Notes under the pieces: model-generated
What the model was told of the DNA's origin: nothing
The model's database searches: none
Seen by the model: only the letters and a program-made list of their open reading frames with translations
Position numbers and translations under genes: made by a program
DNA from: Diaphorobacter nitroreducens
GTDB lineage: Bacteria > Pseudomonadota > Gammaproteobacteria > Burkholderiales > Burkholderiaceae_C
Direction: 5' to 3'
Assembly: GCA_003755025.1 (NCBI GenBank)
Contig: RJVL01000001.1
Span: 558,001-622,000, forward strand
DNA length: 64,000 nucleotides
Shown here: one piece after another, positions 1 through 7,175 of the stretch
Numbering within the stretch: the stretch's first letter is position 1
Layout: each line of letters opens with the position of its first letter

Positions 1-1
1 G

Positions 2-253
2 GATGCCCCGCTGGTCGTTGCGGGCGACTTCAACGACTGGGGGCTGCAGATCAAGCGCATGCTTGCGGGCTTCGGGCTCTTCGAGTACGACGATGCGCCC
101 CAGGCCTTCACCTACCCGGCCCGCCTGCCCATGGTGCAGCTGGACCATGTGTATGTGCGGGGCCTCACCCCGCTGGGGCTGCAGGTGCCGCGTGGGCGGA
201 TCTGGTGGCGCATGTCGGACCATTTGCCGCTGATCGCAGAGTTCAAGCTCTGA
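2..253 (+). CDS. Endonuclease/exonuclease/phosphatase family protein, C-terminal part
   Basis: This is the 3' end of a gene that begins before the window; 83 residues are visible. The reading frame opens with a GDFND motif, the conserved metal/phosphate-binding strand of the DNase I-like EEP fold, and ends with a DH pair in 'MSDHLPL', matching the catalytic histidine region near the C terminus of that fold. The stop lies 4 bases before the cardiolipin-synthase-like gene, so the two are probably co-transcribed. The same pair, an EEP protein followed by a phospholipase D family synthase, occurs in E. coli as ybhP-clsB, which supports both assignments. The substrate is unknown. Confidence 0.85.
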   Translation, partial: DAPLVVAGDFNDWGLQIKRMLAGFGLFEYDDAPQAFTYPARLPMVQLDHVYVRGLTPLGLQVPRGRIWWRMSDHLPLIAEFKL

Positions 254-257
254 TTCC

Positions 258-1487
258 ATGGTCGCCCCCACGCGCGCGCACGCTACCGGCCGAGACCACC
301 AGATCCAGCTGCTGCAGGGCACGCAGGAGTTGTTCCCGGCGCTGATCGCCGAGATGGATGCGGCGCTGTCCGATATCCAGTTCGAGACCTACATCTTTGA
401 CTGCACTGGCGCGGGCGCCGACGTGGCCGAGGCGCTGATGCGCGCAGCCCGGCGCGGCGTGCGCGTGCACCTGGCGCTGGACGGCGTGGGCACGGGGCGG
501 CTGCCCGAGCCTTGGCGCACCCGCATGGTGCAGGCCGGCGTGCACGTGCAGGTGTATTCGCCGCTCGGCCCGCTGGGCCTGCTGCTGCCGATGCGCTGGC
601 GCCGGCTGCACCGCAAGCTGTGCGTGGTGGATGGCTGCGTGCTGTTCTGCGGCGGCATCAACGTGCTGGACGACTTCCACGACCCCAACCACGGCGCGCT
701 CACCGCGCCGCGCTTTGACTTTGCCGTGCGCGCCGAGGGCAGCCTGGTGCAGCAGGCCAGCGAGACCATGGAGCAACTGTGGTGGCGCATGCGCGCGGTG
801 CGCGACGTACGCCAGCGCCGCCTGTCGCTGGCCCTGGCCGACCTGCGCGCCGCCAGCGCCGCACGCCTGGCGGCGCGGCGCGCCGAGAGCCGTGCGCGGG
901 GCATGCGCGCCGAGCTGGTGCTGCGCGACAACGTGCGCAACCGTGCACGCATCGAGCGCGCCTACCTGCGCGCCATTGCTCGCGCGCGGCATGAGGTCAT
1001 CATCGCCAACGCCTACTTTGTGCCCGGTGGCAAGCTGCGCCGGGCGCTGGTGCTGGCGGCGCGGCGCGGCGTGCGCGTACAGCTGCTGCTGCAGGGGCGG
1101 TACGAATACTTCATGCAATACCACGCAGCGCGGCCGGTGTACGGCACGCTGCTGGCGGCGGGCGTGGAGATTCATGAATACGCGCCCAGCTTCCTGCACG
1201 CCAAGGTGGCGGTGATCGACGCGGACAGCCGCCGCGCCTGGGCCACGGTGGGCTCGTCCAACCTGGACCCGCTGTCGCTGCTGCTGGCGCGCGAGGCCAA
1301 TGTGATCGTGCGCGACGCCCCCTTTGCCCAGGACCTGCGCAAGCGGCTGCGCCACGCCATGGCCCACGAAGGCCGCCGGCTTGACCCGCAGCGCTACGCC
1401 GAACGCCCCTGGCGCGAGCGCGCGCTGGACCGCATCGCCTTCGGCATCATGCGCGCGGCCCTGTGGGTGACGGGCAACCGCTACTGA
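258..1487 (+). CDS. clsB: Phospholipase D family cardiolipin synthase, ClsB-type
   Basis: The 409-residue protein has two HxKxxxxD motifs, HRKLCVVD (about residues 118-125) and HAKVAVID (about 314-321), each followed by a GG/GS-S/N segment. This is the duplicated catalytic site of the phospholipase D superfamily. Enzymes of this type condense phospholipids into cardiolipin at the inner membrane. There is no N-terminal pair of transmembrane helices as in ClsA, and the length and the EEP-family neighbour fit ClsB (YbhO). The start at 258 is 4 bases after the previous stop, which indicates an operon. Another PLD-type transferase activity cannot be excluded from sequence alone. Confidence 0.85.
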   Translation: MVAPTRAHATGRDHQIQLLQGTQELFPALIAEMDAALSDIQFETYIFDCTGAGADVAEALMRAARRGVRVHLALDGVGTGRLPEPWRTRMVQAGVHVQVYSPLGPLGLLLPMRWRRLHRKLCVVDGCVLFCGGINVLDDFHDPNHGALTAPRFDFAVRAEGSLVQQASETMEQLWWRMRAVRDVRQRRLSLALADLRAASAARLAARRAESRARGMRAELVLRDNVRNRARIERAYLRAIARARHEVIIANAYFVPGGKLRRALVLAARRGVRVQLLLQGRYEYFMQYHAARPVYGTLLAAGVEIHEYAPSFLHAKVAVIDADSRRAWATVGSSNLDPLSLLLAREANVIVRDAPFAQDLRKRLRHAMAHEGRRLDPQRYAERPWRERALDRIAFGIMRAALWVTGNRY

Positions 1488-1517
1488 ATGCCGCGCCCCT
1501 GCCGGTGGGAAAATATT

Positions 1518-1580
1518 GCTATTGTTTGGATAGCTGCTGACGCTTGCCCCATAAGCGCTAGAGGCATAAAAGGCTTATAA
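1518..1580. repeat. Palindromic intergenic repeat, copy 1
   Basis: One arm reads TTGCTATTGTTTGGATAGCT..., continues GCTGACGCTT, and after a short loop the other arm is AAGCGCTAGAGGC. It is a member of the dispersed family described in the findings. It sits between the clsB-like gene and folE. A short second hairpin (AGGCATAAAAGGCTTATAAAG) follows. Confidence 0.8.
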
Positions 1581-1614
1581 AGCCTGGATCGGCATTCGCT
1601 GGTACCATGCCGCC

Positions 1615-2340
1615 ATGTCTTCAGAACCCCCAGCACCCCTGAGCGGCGCCGCGCCCGACGAGGGCACGCCCGTCTCCGTCAAGATTCGCGAACGGCTGAA
1701 CGCGGCGCGCCGGCGCTTCCATGCCAACGACAACATTGCGGAGTTCATCCAGCCCGGCGAGCTGGAGCGCCTGCTGGACGAGGTCGAGGCCAAGATGCAG
1801 GGCGTCCTCGACAGCATGGTCATCGACACAGCGGGCGACCACAACACGCAGGCCACGGCGCGCCGGGTGGCCAAGATGTACCTCAACGAGGTCTTCAAGG
1901 GCCGCTACGTGCAGCCGCCGGCGATCACCGAGTTTCCCAACGCCGAGCACTTGAACGAGCTGATGATCGTCGGCCCCGTCACCGTGCGCAGCGCCTGCAG
2001 CCACCACTTCTGCCCGGTGATCGGCAAGATCTGGATCGGCGTGCTGCCCAACGAGCACACCAACGTGATCGGCCTGTCCAAGTACGCGCGCCTCGTGGAC
2101 TGGGTCATGGGGCGTCCCCAGATCCAGGAGGAGGCCGTGGTGCAACTGGCCGACCTCATCATGGAAAAGACCCAGCCCGACGGGCTGGCCATCGTCATGG
2201 AGGCCAGCCACTTCTGCATGTCCTGGCGCGGTGTGCGCGAGATGGACAGCAAGATGATCAACTCGGTGATGCGCGGGGTGTTCCTCACCAACCCCACGCT
2301 GCGCCGCGAATTCCTGGCCCTCATTCCCCGAAGGAGCTGA
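1615..2340 (+). CDS. folE: GTP cyclohydrolase I
   Basis: FolE converts GTP to 7,8-dihydroneopterin triphosphate, the first step of tetrahydrofolate and pterin synthesis, in the cytoplasm. The 241-residue protein carries the zinc site: C128 and H131 in RSACSHHFCP, and C201 in EASHFCMSW. It also has the family signature around residues 125-150 and the GxxQ-like RPQIQEE segment of the active site. The first 45 or so residues are a variable extension. The start at 1615 is the first Met in frame and follows a palindromic repeat. The BLUF gene begins 3 bases after the stop, so the two are probably one transcript. Confidence 0.95.
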   Translation: MSSEPPAPLSGAAPDEGTPVSVKIRERLNAARRRFHANDNIAEFIQPGELERLLDEVEAKMQGVLDSMVIDTAGDHNTQATARRVAKMYLNEVFKGRYVQPPAITEFPNAEHLNELMIVGPVTVRSACSHHFCPVIGKIWIGVLPNEHTNVIGLSKYARLVDWVMGRPQIQEEAVVQLADLIMEKTQPDGLAIVMEASHFCMSWRGVREMDSKMINSVMRGVFLTNPTLRREFLALIPRRS

Positions 2341-2343
2341 CCC

Positions 2344-2766
2344 ATGCTGGTCCGTCTTCTCTACGTCAGCCGTGCCGTCGATACCTCGTCCGAGGCCATC
2401 GAGGCCATCCTCACCCAGTCGCGCCAGCACAACCCCGCCAGTGGCATCACGGGCGTGCTGTGCTACGGCGGCGGCATCTTCCTGCAGGCTATCGAAGGCG
2501 GGCGCTCGGCCGTCAGCGACCTGTACGGCCACATCCAGCGCGACCCGCGCCACAAGGACGTGGAATTGCTGGCCTTCGAGGAAATCACCGAGCGTCGGTT
2601 TGGCGGCTGGACCATGGGCCAGGTCAACCTGACCAAGCTCAACCACTCCATCGTGCTCAAGTATTCCGAGCGGCCCGAGTTCGACCCCTATGCAGCCTCG
2701 GGCAAGGTGTCGTTCGCGCTGCTCGAAGAACTCATGGCCACGGCCAGCATCATCGGCCGGGCCTGA
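2344..2766 (+). CDS. BLUF-domain blue-light sensor protein
   Basis: The 140-residue protein is little more than one BLUF domain, the flavin-binding fold used for blue-light sensing. The key flavin-pocket residues are present: Y7 in LLYVSR, N30 before the GITG turn, and Q48 in FLQAIEG. W89 and M91 in GGWTMG correspond to the switch Trp/Met of AppA. A short helical C terminus of about 40 residues follows, as in stand-alone BLUF proteins that act by binding a partner. No output domain is fused. A good ribosome-binding site (AAGGAG) lies in the end of folE, 3 bases from its stop, so it is expressed with folE. The partner is unknown. Confidence 0.93.
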   Translation: MLVRLLYVSRAVDTSSEAIEAILTQSRQHNPASGITGVLCYGGGIFLQAIEGGRSAVSDLYGHIQRDPRHKDVELLAFEEITERRFGGWTMGQVNLTKLNHSIVLKYSERPEFDPYAASGKVSFALLEELMATASIIGRA

Positions 2767-2801
2767 GGGTGGACAGCCCCCTGAGCAGCTTGCGCCGCTG
2801 T

Positions 2802-2832
2802 CCCCGACTCCCGCGCGACGTGCGGGACGGGG
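2802..2832 (+). terminator. GC-rich hairpin after the BLUF gene
   Basis: CCCCG-AC-TCCCGC pairs with GCGGGACGGGG across a 7-base loop, with a 2-base bulge. There is no T-run after it, so it is a possible attenuating or mRNA-stabilising structure rather than a clear intrinsic terminator. Confidence 0.35.
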
Positions 2833-2986
2833 GCGCCGTCAGTATGGCGGGGCGGTGGGGCCGGTCCAGGCACTTGCTGGGCGGCTCCCGTCTGGCGCGT
2901 TCTGGTGCCGCCGTGGCGCACTGATGCCGCCGACCACCTCCTGAACGCCGCAGCCGGCCGCGAGGCGCTGCGGCGGCGGGCCCTTC

Positions 2987-3868
2987 ATGTCGCTCAACGC
3001 CTTCGCACTCATCCTCCTCGCCGGCCTGATCCACGCCGGCTGGAACATCGCCGCCAAGAAGGCCGGCGGCGATGCGCGTTTCGCCTTCTTCACCTCGGTG
3101 CTCATGATGCTGGTGTGGGCACCGTTGGGCTGGTGGCTTGGGCGTGACGCCGTTCCGCTGTGGGGCGCGCGCGAGTGGGCCATCGTGGCCCTGAGCGGCG
3201 TGCTGCACGTGCTGTACTACGTGATCCTGCTGCGCGGCTACCGCAAGGCCGACCTCACCGTGGTCTACCCCCTGGCGCGGGGCACGGGGCCGCTACTGAC
3301 CGCGCTGGTGGCCGTCACGCTGCTGGGCGAGCGGCTGTCCGCCTGGGGCGTGCTGGGCATCGCGGCGGTGGTGGGCGGCGTCTTCCTGATTGCGGGCGGC
3401 CCCGGGCTGTTGCGCGCGGCGCACGATCCCCACGCGCGCCTGCGGGTGCACGCGGGCCTGCGCTACGGCGTGCTGACCGGCATCTTCATCGCCAGCTATA
3501 CCGTGGTGGATGGCTACGCCGTCAAGGCCATGCTGCTGTCGCCCGTGCTGGTGGACTACATGGGCAACTTCGTGCGCGTGGCAGTGCTCGCCCCCGTGGC
3601 CCTGCGCAACCGCGCCGAGACGGCGCGCCTGTGGGCCGGGCAGTGGCGCTTTGCGCTGCTGGTGGCCGTGGTGAGCCCGATCGCCTACGTGCTGGTGCTG
3701 TTTGCCATGCAGGAGGCGCCCATGGCCCACGTGGCGCCGGCGCGCGAGGTCTCCATGCTGTTCGCGGCGCTCATCGGCGGGCACCTGCTGGACGAGGGCG
3801 ACCGCGCCGCGCGCTTGGCGGGGGCGCTGCTGATTGCCGCCGGCGTGGTGGCGCTGGCGCTGGGCTAG
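2987..3868 (+). CDS. EamA/DMT-superfamily membrane transporter
   Basis: The 293-residue protein is almost entirely hydrophobic, with about ten predicted membrane helices arranged as two EamA-like halves. The N-terminal helix starts at residue 5 with 'FALILLAGLIHAGWNI', where the H-x-x-W-N pattern is typical of this family. The position 'VYPLARGTGPLL' (about residues 90-101) is a family-typical loop. Such proteins are usually exporters of metabolites or amino acids; the substrate cannot be read from sequence. The start at 2987 lacks a strong ribosome-binding site. The stop TAG falls inside the CTAG at the edge of the MITE-like element that follows. Confidence 0.85.
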   Translation: MSLNAFALILLAGLIHAGWNIAAKKAGGDARFAFFTSVLMMLVWAPLGWWLGRDAVPLWGAREWAIVALSGVLHVLYYVILLRGYRKADLTVVYPLARGTGPLLTALVAVTLLGERLSAWGVLGIAAVVGGVFLIAGGPGLLRAAHDPHARLRVHAGLRYGVLTGIFIASYTVVDGYAVKAMLLSPVLVDYMGNFVRVAVLAPVALRNRAETARLWAGQWRFALLVAVVSPIAYVLVLFAMQEAPMAHVAPAREVSMLFAALIGGHLLDEGDRAARLAGALLIAAGVVALALG

Positions 3869-4136
3869 GGACTGTTCACACTGTTTTTGCCAGATGCGTT
3901 GCGATCAAAAGGGGCCAGGCGCAAGGCGCCAAACGAAGCTGGGGTGTGACCCCAGCGCGGCTTGGCAACGCCGCGAATGTCCCCTTTTGATCGCAACCCG
4001 AAGGGACCGGAGTGAGAACCGCGCCACGCGTCCTTGCCCTCCTAGCCAAGGCCCCGGCCTTGGCGTCGTCACGCGCCTATATTGGCGCGGTTTTCACGCC
4101 CTTCGCACTGGCAAAAATAGTGTGAACAGGCCCTAG
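3865..4136. mobile_element. MITE-like non-autonomous element with terminal inverted repeats
   Basis: The 272-bp segment begins CTAGGG-A-CTGTTCACACTG and ends with the inverse, AGTGTGAACAGGCCCTAG. The terminal inverted repeats run about 32 bases (3865-3898 and 4104-4136) with only a few mismatches. Inside are two further dyads. The first is GTTGCGATCAAAAGGGG (3898-3914) against its complement (3981-3997), enclosing a perfect 8-bp hairpin at 3938-3956. The second is GTGAGAACCGCGCCA (4012-4026) against 4083-4097, enclosing a perfect 9-bp hairpin at 4045-4064. No coding capacity is evident. CTAG at both ends may be a 4-bp target duplication, as produced by IS5-family transposases, or part of the repeat itself. 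Confidence 0.8.
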
Positions 4137-4141
4137 CTGCA

Positions 4142-4960
4142 ATGCTGCTGGTAGGGTGCGATTTTTCCAGCAGTCCCAGCCGGGGCAAGCCCATCGTGCT
4201 GGCGCTGGGCGCGCTGCAGGGCGGCAGCGTGGTGCTGCAAGACCTGCAGCCGCTGGATACGCTCGCCGCCTTCGGCCGATGGCTGGCCGCGCCGCGCGCG
4301 TGGGTGGGCGGCTTCGATCTGCCCTTCGGCCTGCCCCGCGAACTGCTCACCGGACTCGGCTGGCCGCTCGAATGGGCGCGCAGCATCGCGCACTACCGCG
4401 GCCTCACGCGCGCGCAAGTGCGTGAGACCTTTGCCGCGTTCTGCGCCGCGCGCCCTGCCGGCGCCAAGCTGGCCCACCGCGCCACGGACCGTCCCGCGGG
4501 CTCCAGCCCGTCGATGAAATGGGTGAACCCACCCGTGGCCTACATGCTGCACGCGGGCGTGCCGCTGCTGCTGGAGGCGGGTGTGCACCTGCCTGGCCTG
4601 CATGCCGGGGACCCGCGGCGCGTGGCGCTGGAGGCCTACCCCGGCCTGCTGGCGCGCGAGCTGATCGGGCGGTGCAGCTACAAGAGCGACGCGCGTGCGC
4701 GCCAGACGGCCGACCGGCACGCGGCGCGCACGGAACTGCTGCGCCGCCTGGAGTGCGGCGACACCCGCCTGGGCCTGCGCCTGACAGTGGATGCCGCGCA
4801 GCGCACGGCACTGCTGGACGATGGTAGCGGCGACCGCCTGGATGCGGTGCTGTGCCTGCTGCAGGCCGCATGGGCATGGCGCTGCCGGCAGCAGGGCGAC
4901 CTGCGCTACGGCCTGCCGCCCGACATGGACCCGCTGGAGGGCTGGATCGTCACGGCGTAA
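4142..4960 (+). CDS. DUF429 family protein (predicted RNase H-like fold)
   Basis: The 272-residue protein begins with the DUF429 signature VGCDFSSSP, whose Asp is in the position of the first acidic residue of RNase H-like folds. It continues with GGFDLPFGLP (about residue 57), EAYPGLLAR (about 164) and the C-terminal DxLDAVLC-type helix (about 232-245). The family is uncharacterised, and a nuclease role is a prediction from fold only. The start is 5 bases after the MITE-like element, so its original promoter may have been displaced. Its 3' end overlaps the convergent histidine-kinase-like gene by 11 bases. Confidence 0.85.
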   Translation: MLLVGCDFSSSPSRGKPIVLALGALQGGSVVLQDLQPLDTLAAFGRWLAAPRAWVGGFDLPFGLPRELLTGLGWPLEWARSIAHYRGLTRAQVRETFAAFCAARPAGAKLAHRATDRPAGSSPSMKWVNPPVAYMLHAGVPLLLEAGVHLPGLHAGDPRRVALEAYPGLLARELIGRCSYKSDARARQTADRHAARTELLRRLECGDTRLGLRLTVDAAQRTALLDDGSGDRLDAVLCLLQAAWAWRCRQQGDLRYGLPPDMDPLEGWIVTA

Positions 4961-5636
4961 CGTCTGGTGGAGCAGGTGCCGCGTCCAGCTCCACCCAGCC
5001 TGCGCCGCATTGCACATGCGCGCCGCCATGCCGCGCCAGGCAGAGCAGCGCAGCGGCATCCAGTGGCGGGACTGGCTGGGAGGCGAATGCCGCCAGGCCG
5101 GCGTCCGCCTGTCCGTCCGCCTGCACCCGCAGGCCGCTGCGGCCTTGCACGGCCTGCAGCGTGATGCGTGCGGGAGGCGGGGAGCCCGTTTCCGCCAGGT
5201 GATAGAGGGCGCCCAGCAGCAGGCACAGGGTGGTGTGTGCCGCGACGGGCGTCTCGGGCAACGGGCCGGGCGCTTGCAGGTCGGTGCCGCGCATGGCCAG
5301 CAGCGGCCGGGCCAGCTGAACCGCCTGGGCGGCCACGGCCGCCAGGGGCTGAGCGCTGTCCTGCGCGGGCAGGTCCCAATGGCGCAGGCGCTTGGCACTG
5401 TCGGCCAAGCGGGTCAGGTGGCCTTCGAACTGCTCCACCCGCTCCACTGCCTGTGCGGGCGGCAACTCTCCCGTACCGAGCCGGCGTTTGAGCACGGTGG
5501 CCGCCATGCGCATGGCCGACAGCGGCCCCGCCAGGTCGTGCCGCACGGCGGGCATGGTGCGCGCAAGGATGGCGCTTTGCACGCCCAGCGCCATCCAGGC
5601 CTGGACGGGATCGTTGTCGGTGGGGAGGGTATTCAT
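4950..5636 (-). CDS. Orphan histidine-kinase/phosphotransfer-like protein
   Basis: The 228-residue protein has an H-box-like segment RHDLAGPLSAMRM near residue 33, resembling the phosphorylated helix of HisKA domains. A second helix (about residues 62-88) would complete a DHp hairpin. The C-terminal half is Ala/Leu/Pro-rich and lacks recognisable N, G1 and G2 boxes of an active ATPase. This resembles histidine phosphotransferases built from a degenerate kinase, such as ChpT, but identity with that family is not shown. There is no response regulator next to it. It lies 75 bases downstream of the membrane-anchored unknown on the same strand and may share its transcript. Confidence 0.55.
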   Translation of the reverse strand: MNTLPTDNDPVQAWMALGVQSAILARTMPAVRHDLAGPLSAMRMAATVLKRRLGTGELPPAQAVERVEQFEGHLTRLADSAKRLRHWDLPAQDSAQPLAAVAAQAVQLARPLLAMRGTDLQAPGPLPETPVAAHTTLCLLLGALYHLAETGSPPPARITLQAVQGRSGLRVQADGQADAGLAAFASQPVPPLDAAALLCLARHGGAHVQCGAGWVELDAAPAPPDVTP

Positions 5637-5711
5637 GGGCTGGCTGATTGGAACCGGGCGCCGGCGCCGGCAGGGTAGGACGGGGGCGCGAGTTGCCGCG
5701 CCCGCCGCGCT

Positions 5712-6323
5712 TCAGCGCGCTGGGCCGGTCAGGGCGAGGTAGGCGGCGCGCGTTTCCGGCGAAACCGCAGCCACCAGCTGGGCGTGCGGCGTCTGGTGGC
5801 GCGCCAGCGTGCGGGCCGATGCCACGGTCTTGGACTTGCAGAACCAGTGGCAGGTGTGCTGCATCAGCAGCAGCTCGGCCGTCATGGTGAAGGCCTTGTC
5901 GCGCGGCGACAGGCCGGCGTCGTTGCGCGCCACGCGGGCGATGCCGCGCGCGTGCACGTCAATGGCCTCGCGCATGTCGAAGGTGGCGCCGGGCAGCAAC
6001 TGCGTGGCAAACGGCAGGCCCAGCGCCAGGCGGCTCGCGCGCGCCAGCGGTGCGGGCACGCGGCGGAAGTCTGCCGCAAAGCGCTCAAACTGTTCGCTCA
6101 ACTGTGCCTCGCTGCTGGCCAGCAGGTTCAGCACCTGCTGGCGGCGCTCGGGGTCCTGTTCGCCCATGGCGCGCAGGTAGCCCTGGGTCAGTGTCTCCAT
6201 GAGCCGTTCGATCTGGTAGGGCTGCAGATGCTGCGCCAGCAGCACGATGCGCCGGCGCTGCTGCTGGGTGTTGAGCATGTAGGCGCCGGTGGCCGCGAGG
6301 GCCACCACGAATAAAAGGTCCAT
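5712..6323 (-). CDS. Membrane-anchored protein of unknown function
   Basis: I do not recognise the family. The chosen start at 6323 gives 203 residues beginning MDLLFVVALAATGAYML, one hydrophobic segment that would anchor the protein, followed by a basic stretch (QQQRRR). The rest is helical and contains many charged residues; a pair CHWFC near residue 150 could bind a metal or form a disulfide. An upstream in-frame start at 6377 would place a basic peptide before the helix and is less likely. The gene diverges from the LysE exporter gene and precedes the kinase-like gene. Confidence 0.6.
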   Translation of the reverse strand: MDLLFVVALAATGAYMLNTQQQRRRIVLLAQHLQPYQIERLMETLTQGYLRAMGEQDPERRQQVLNLLASSEAQLSEQFERFAADFRRVPAPLARASRLALGLPFATQLLPGATFDMREAIDVHARGIARVARNDAGLSPRDKAFTMTAELLLMQHTCHWFCKSKTVASARTLARHQTPHAQLVAAVSPETRAAYLALTGPAR

Positions 6324-6452
6324 GGCAGACAAGTCCGTGAAAAGCGGGCGAAACCGTCGATTGTCGTGCCTGCGCACGCGGCCGCCGTGTGCGCGGTGCA
6401 GAATGGTGCGCCGCCGCTCCGGCGGTTCTCTGTCCCACCCTCAGACCGTCCC

Positions 6453-7109
6453 ATGCCCTCGATCGAAACCCTTGTCGCGTTCTTTGGTGTTTCCGTGCTG
6501 CTGGCGCTTACGCCGGGGCCCGACAACCTGTGCGTGCTGCTGCAGTCGGCCCAGCGCGGCTGGCGCGCGGGCATGTGCGTGGTGCTGGGGCTGTGCCTGG
6601 GGCTGGTGGGGCACACCACGGCCGTGGCGCTGGGACTGGCGGCCGTGTTTGCCGCGTCGGCCGTGGCGTTCACGGTGCTCAAGTTCTGCGGCGCCGCCTA
6701 TTTGGCCTATCTGGCCTGGGGGGCGTTGCGGGCGCCGGCCAGCGTACCCGAGGAGGCGCCCGCTACGGGCGCGGCGATGGCGCCGGGCGCCCGCGTGCCT
6801 GGTGGTGCACTGCGCATGGTGGGGCGCGGTGTGGTGATGAACCTGACCAACCCCAAGGTGCTGATCTTCTTCCTGGCCTTCCTGCCGCAGTTTGCCGACC
6901 CCGCGCGCGGCGGCATGGCGCGGCAGATCCTGGTGCTGGGGGTAGTGTTCATGCTGGCCACGTTCCTGGTGTTCGGGGCCATCGCATGCTTCAGCGGGGC
7001 GTTCGGCGCGCTGCTGCAGCGCTCGGCGCGCGCGCAGCGCATGCTCAACCGCGTGGCGGGCCTGGTGTTCCTGGGCCTGGCCGTGCGGTTGGCCACAGCC
7101 GAGCGCTGA
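6453..7109 (+). CDS. LysE family amino-acid exporter
   Basis: The 218-residue inner-membrane protein starts MPSIETLVAFF and has the LysE/RhtB signature ALTPGPDNL at about residues 19-27, where the TPGPD turn follows the first helix. A second typical motif, NLTNPKVLIFFLAFLPQF, lies at about residues 130-147. Six helices are predicted. The family exports amino acids or related metabolites; the substrate is not determined here. The start at 6453 places the signature at the usual distance from the N terminus; an in-frame start at 6366 would add 29 non-conserved residues. A palindromic repeat follows the stop. Confidence 0.9.
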   Translation: MPSIETLVAFFGVSVLLALTPGPDNLCVLLQSAQRGWRAGMCVVLGLCLGLVGHTTAVALGLAAVFAASAVAFTVLKFCGAAYLAYLAWGALRAPASVPEEAPATGAAMAPGARVPGGALRMVGRGVVMNLTNPKVLIFFLAFLPQFADPARGGMARQILVLGVVFMLATFLVFGAIACFSGAFGALLQRSARAQRMLNRVAGLVFLGLAVRLATAER

Positions 7110-7118
7110 TACTTCACT

Positions 7119-7164
7119 TTTTATAGCTGCTAGCGCTTGTATATCAAGCGCTGGAGGCCATTTT
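7119..7164. repeat. Palindromic intergenic repeat, copy 2
   Basis: TTTTATAGCTGCTAGCGCTT, loop, AAGCGCTGGAGGCCATTTT. It lies between the convergent LysE and amidase genes, where it could form a bidirectional transcription-ending hairpin. Confidence 0.85.
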
Positions 7165-7175
7165 GGTTTGTGTCT

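Noticed and set aside
243-1367. Long minus-strand frame opposite the cardiolipin-synthase-like gene
   Set aside because: It is antisense to a gene with intact HKD motifs and has no recognisable domain.
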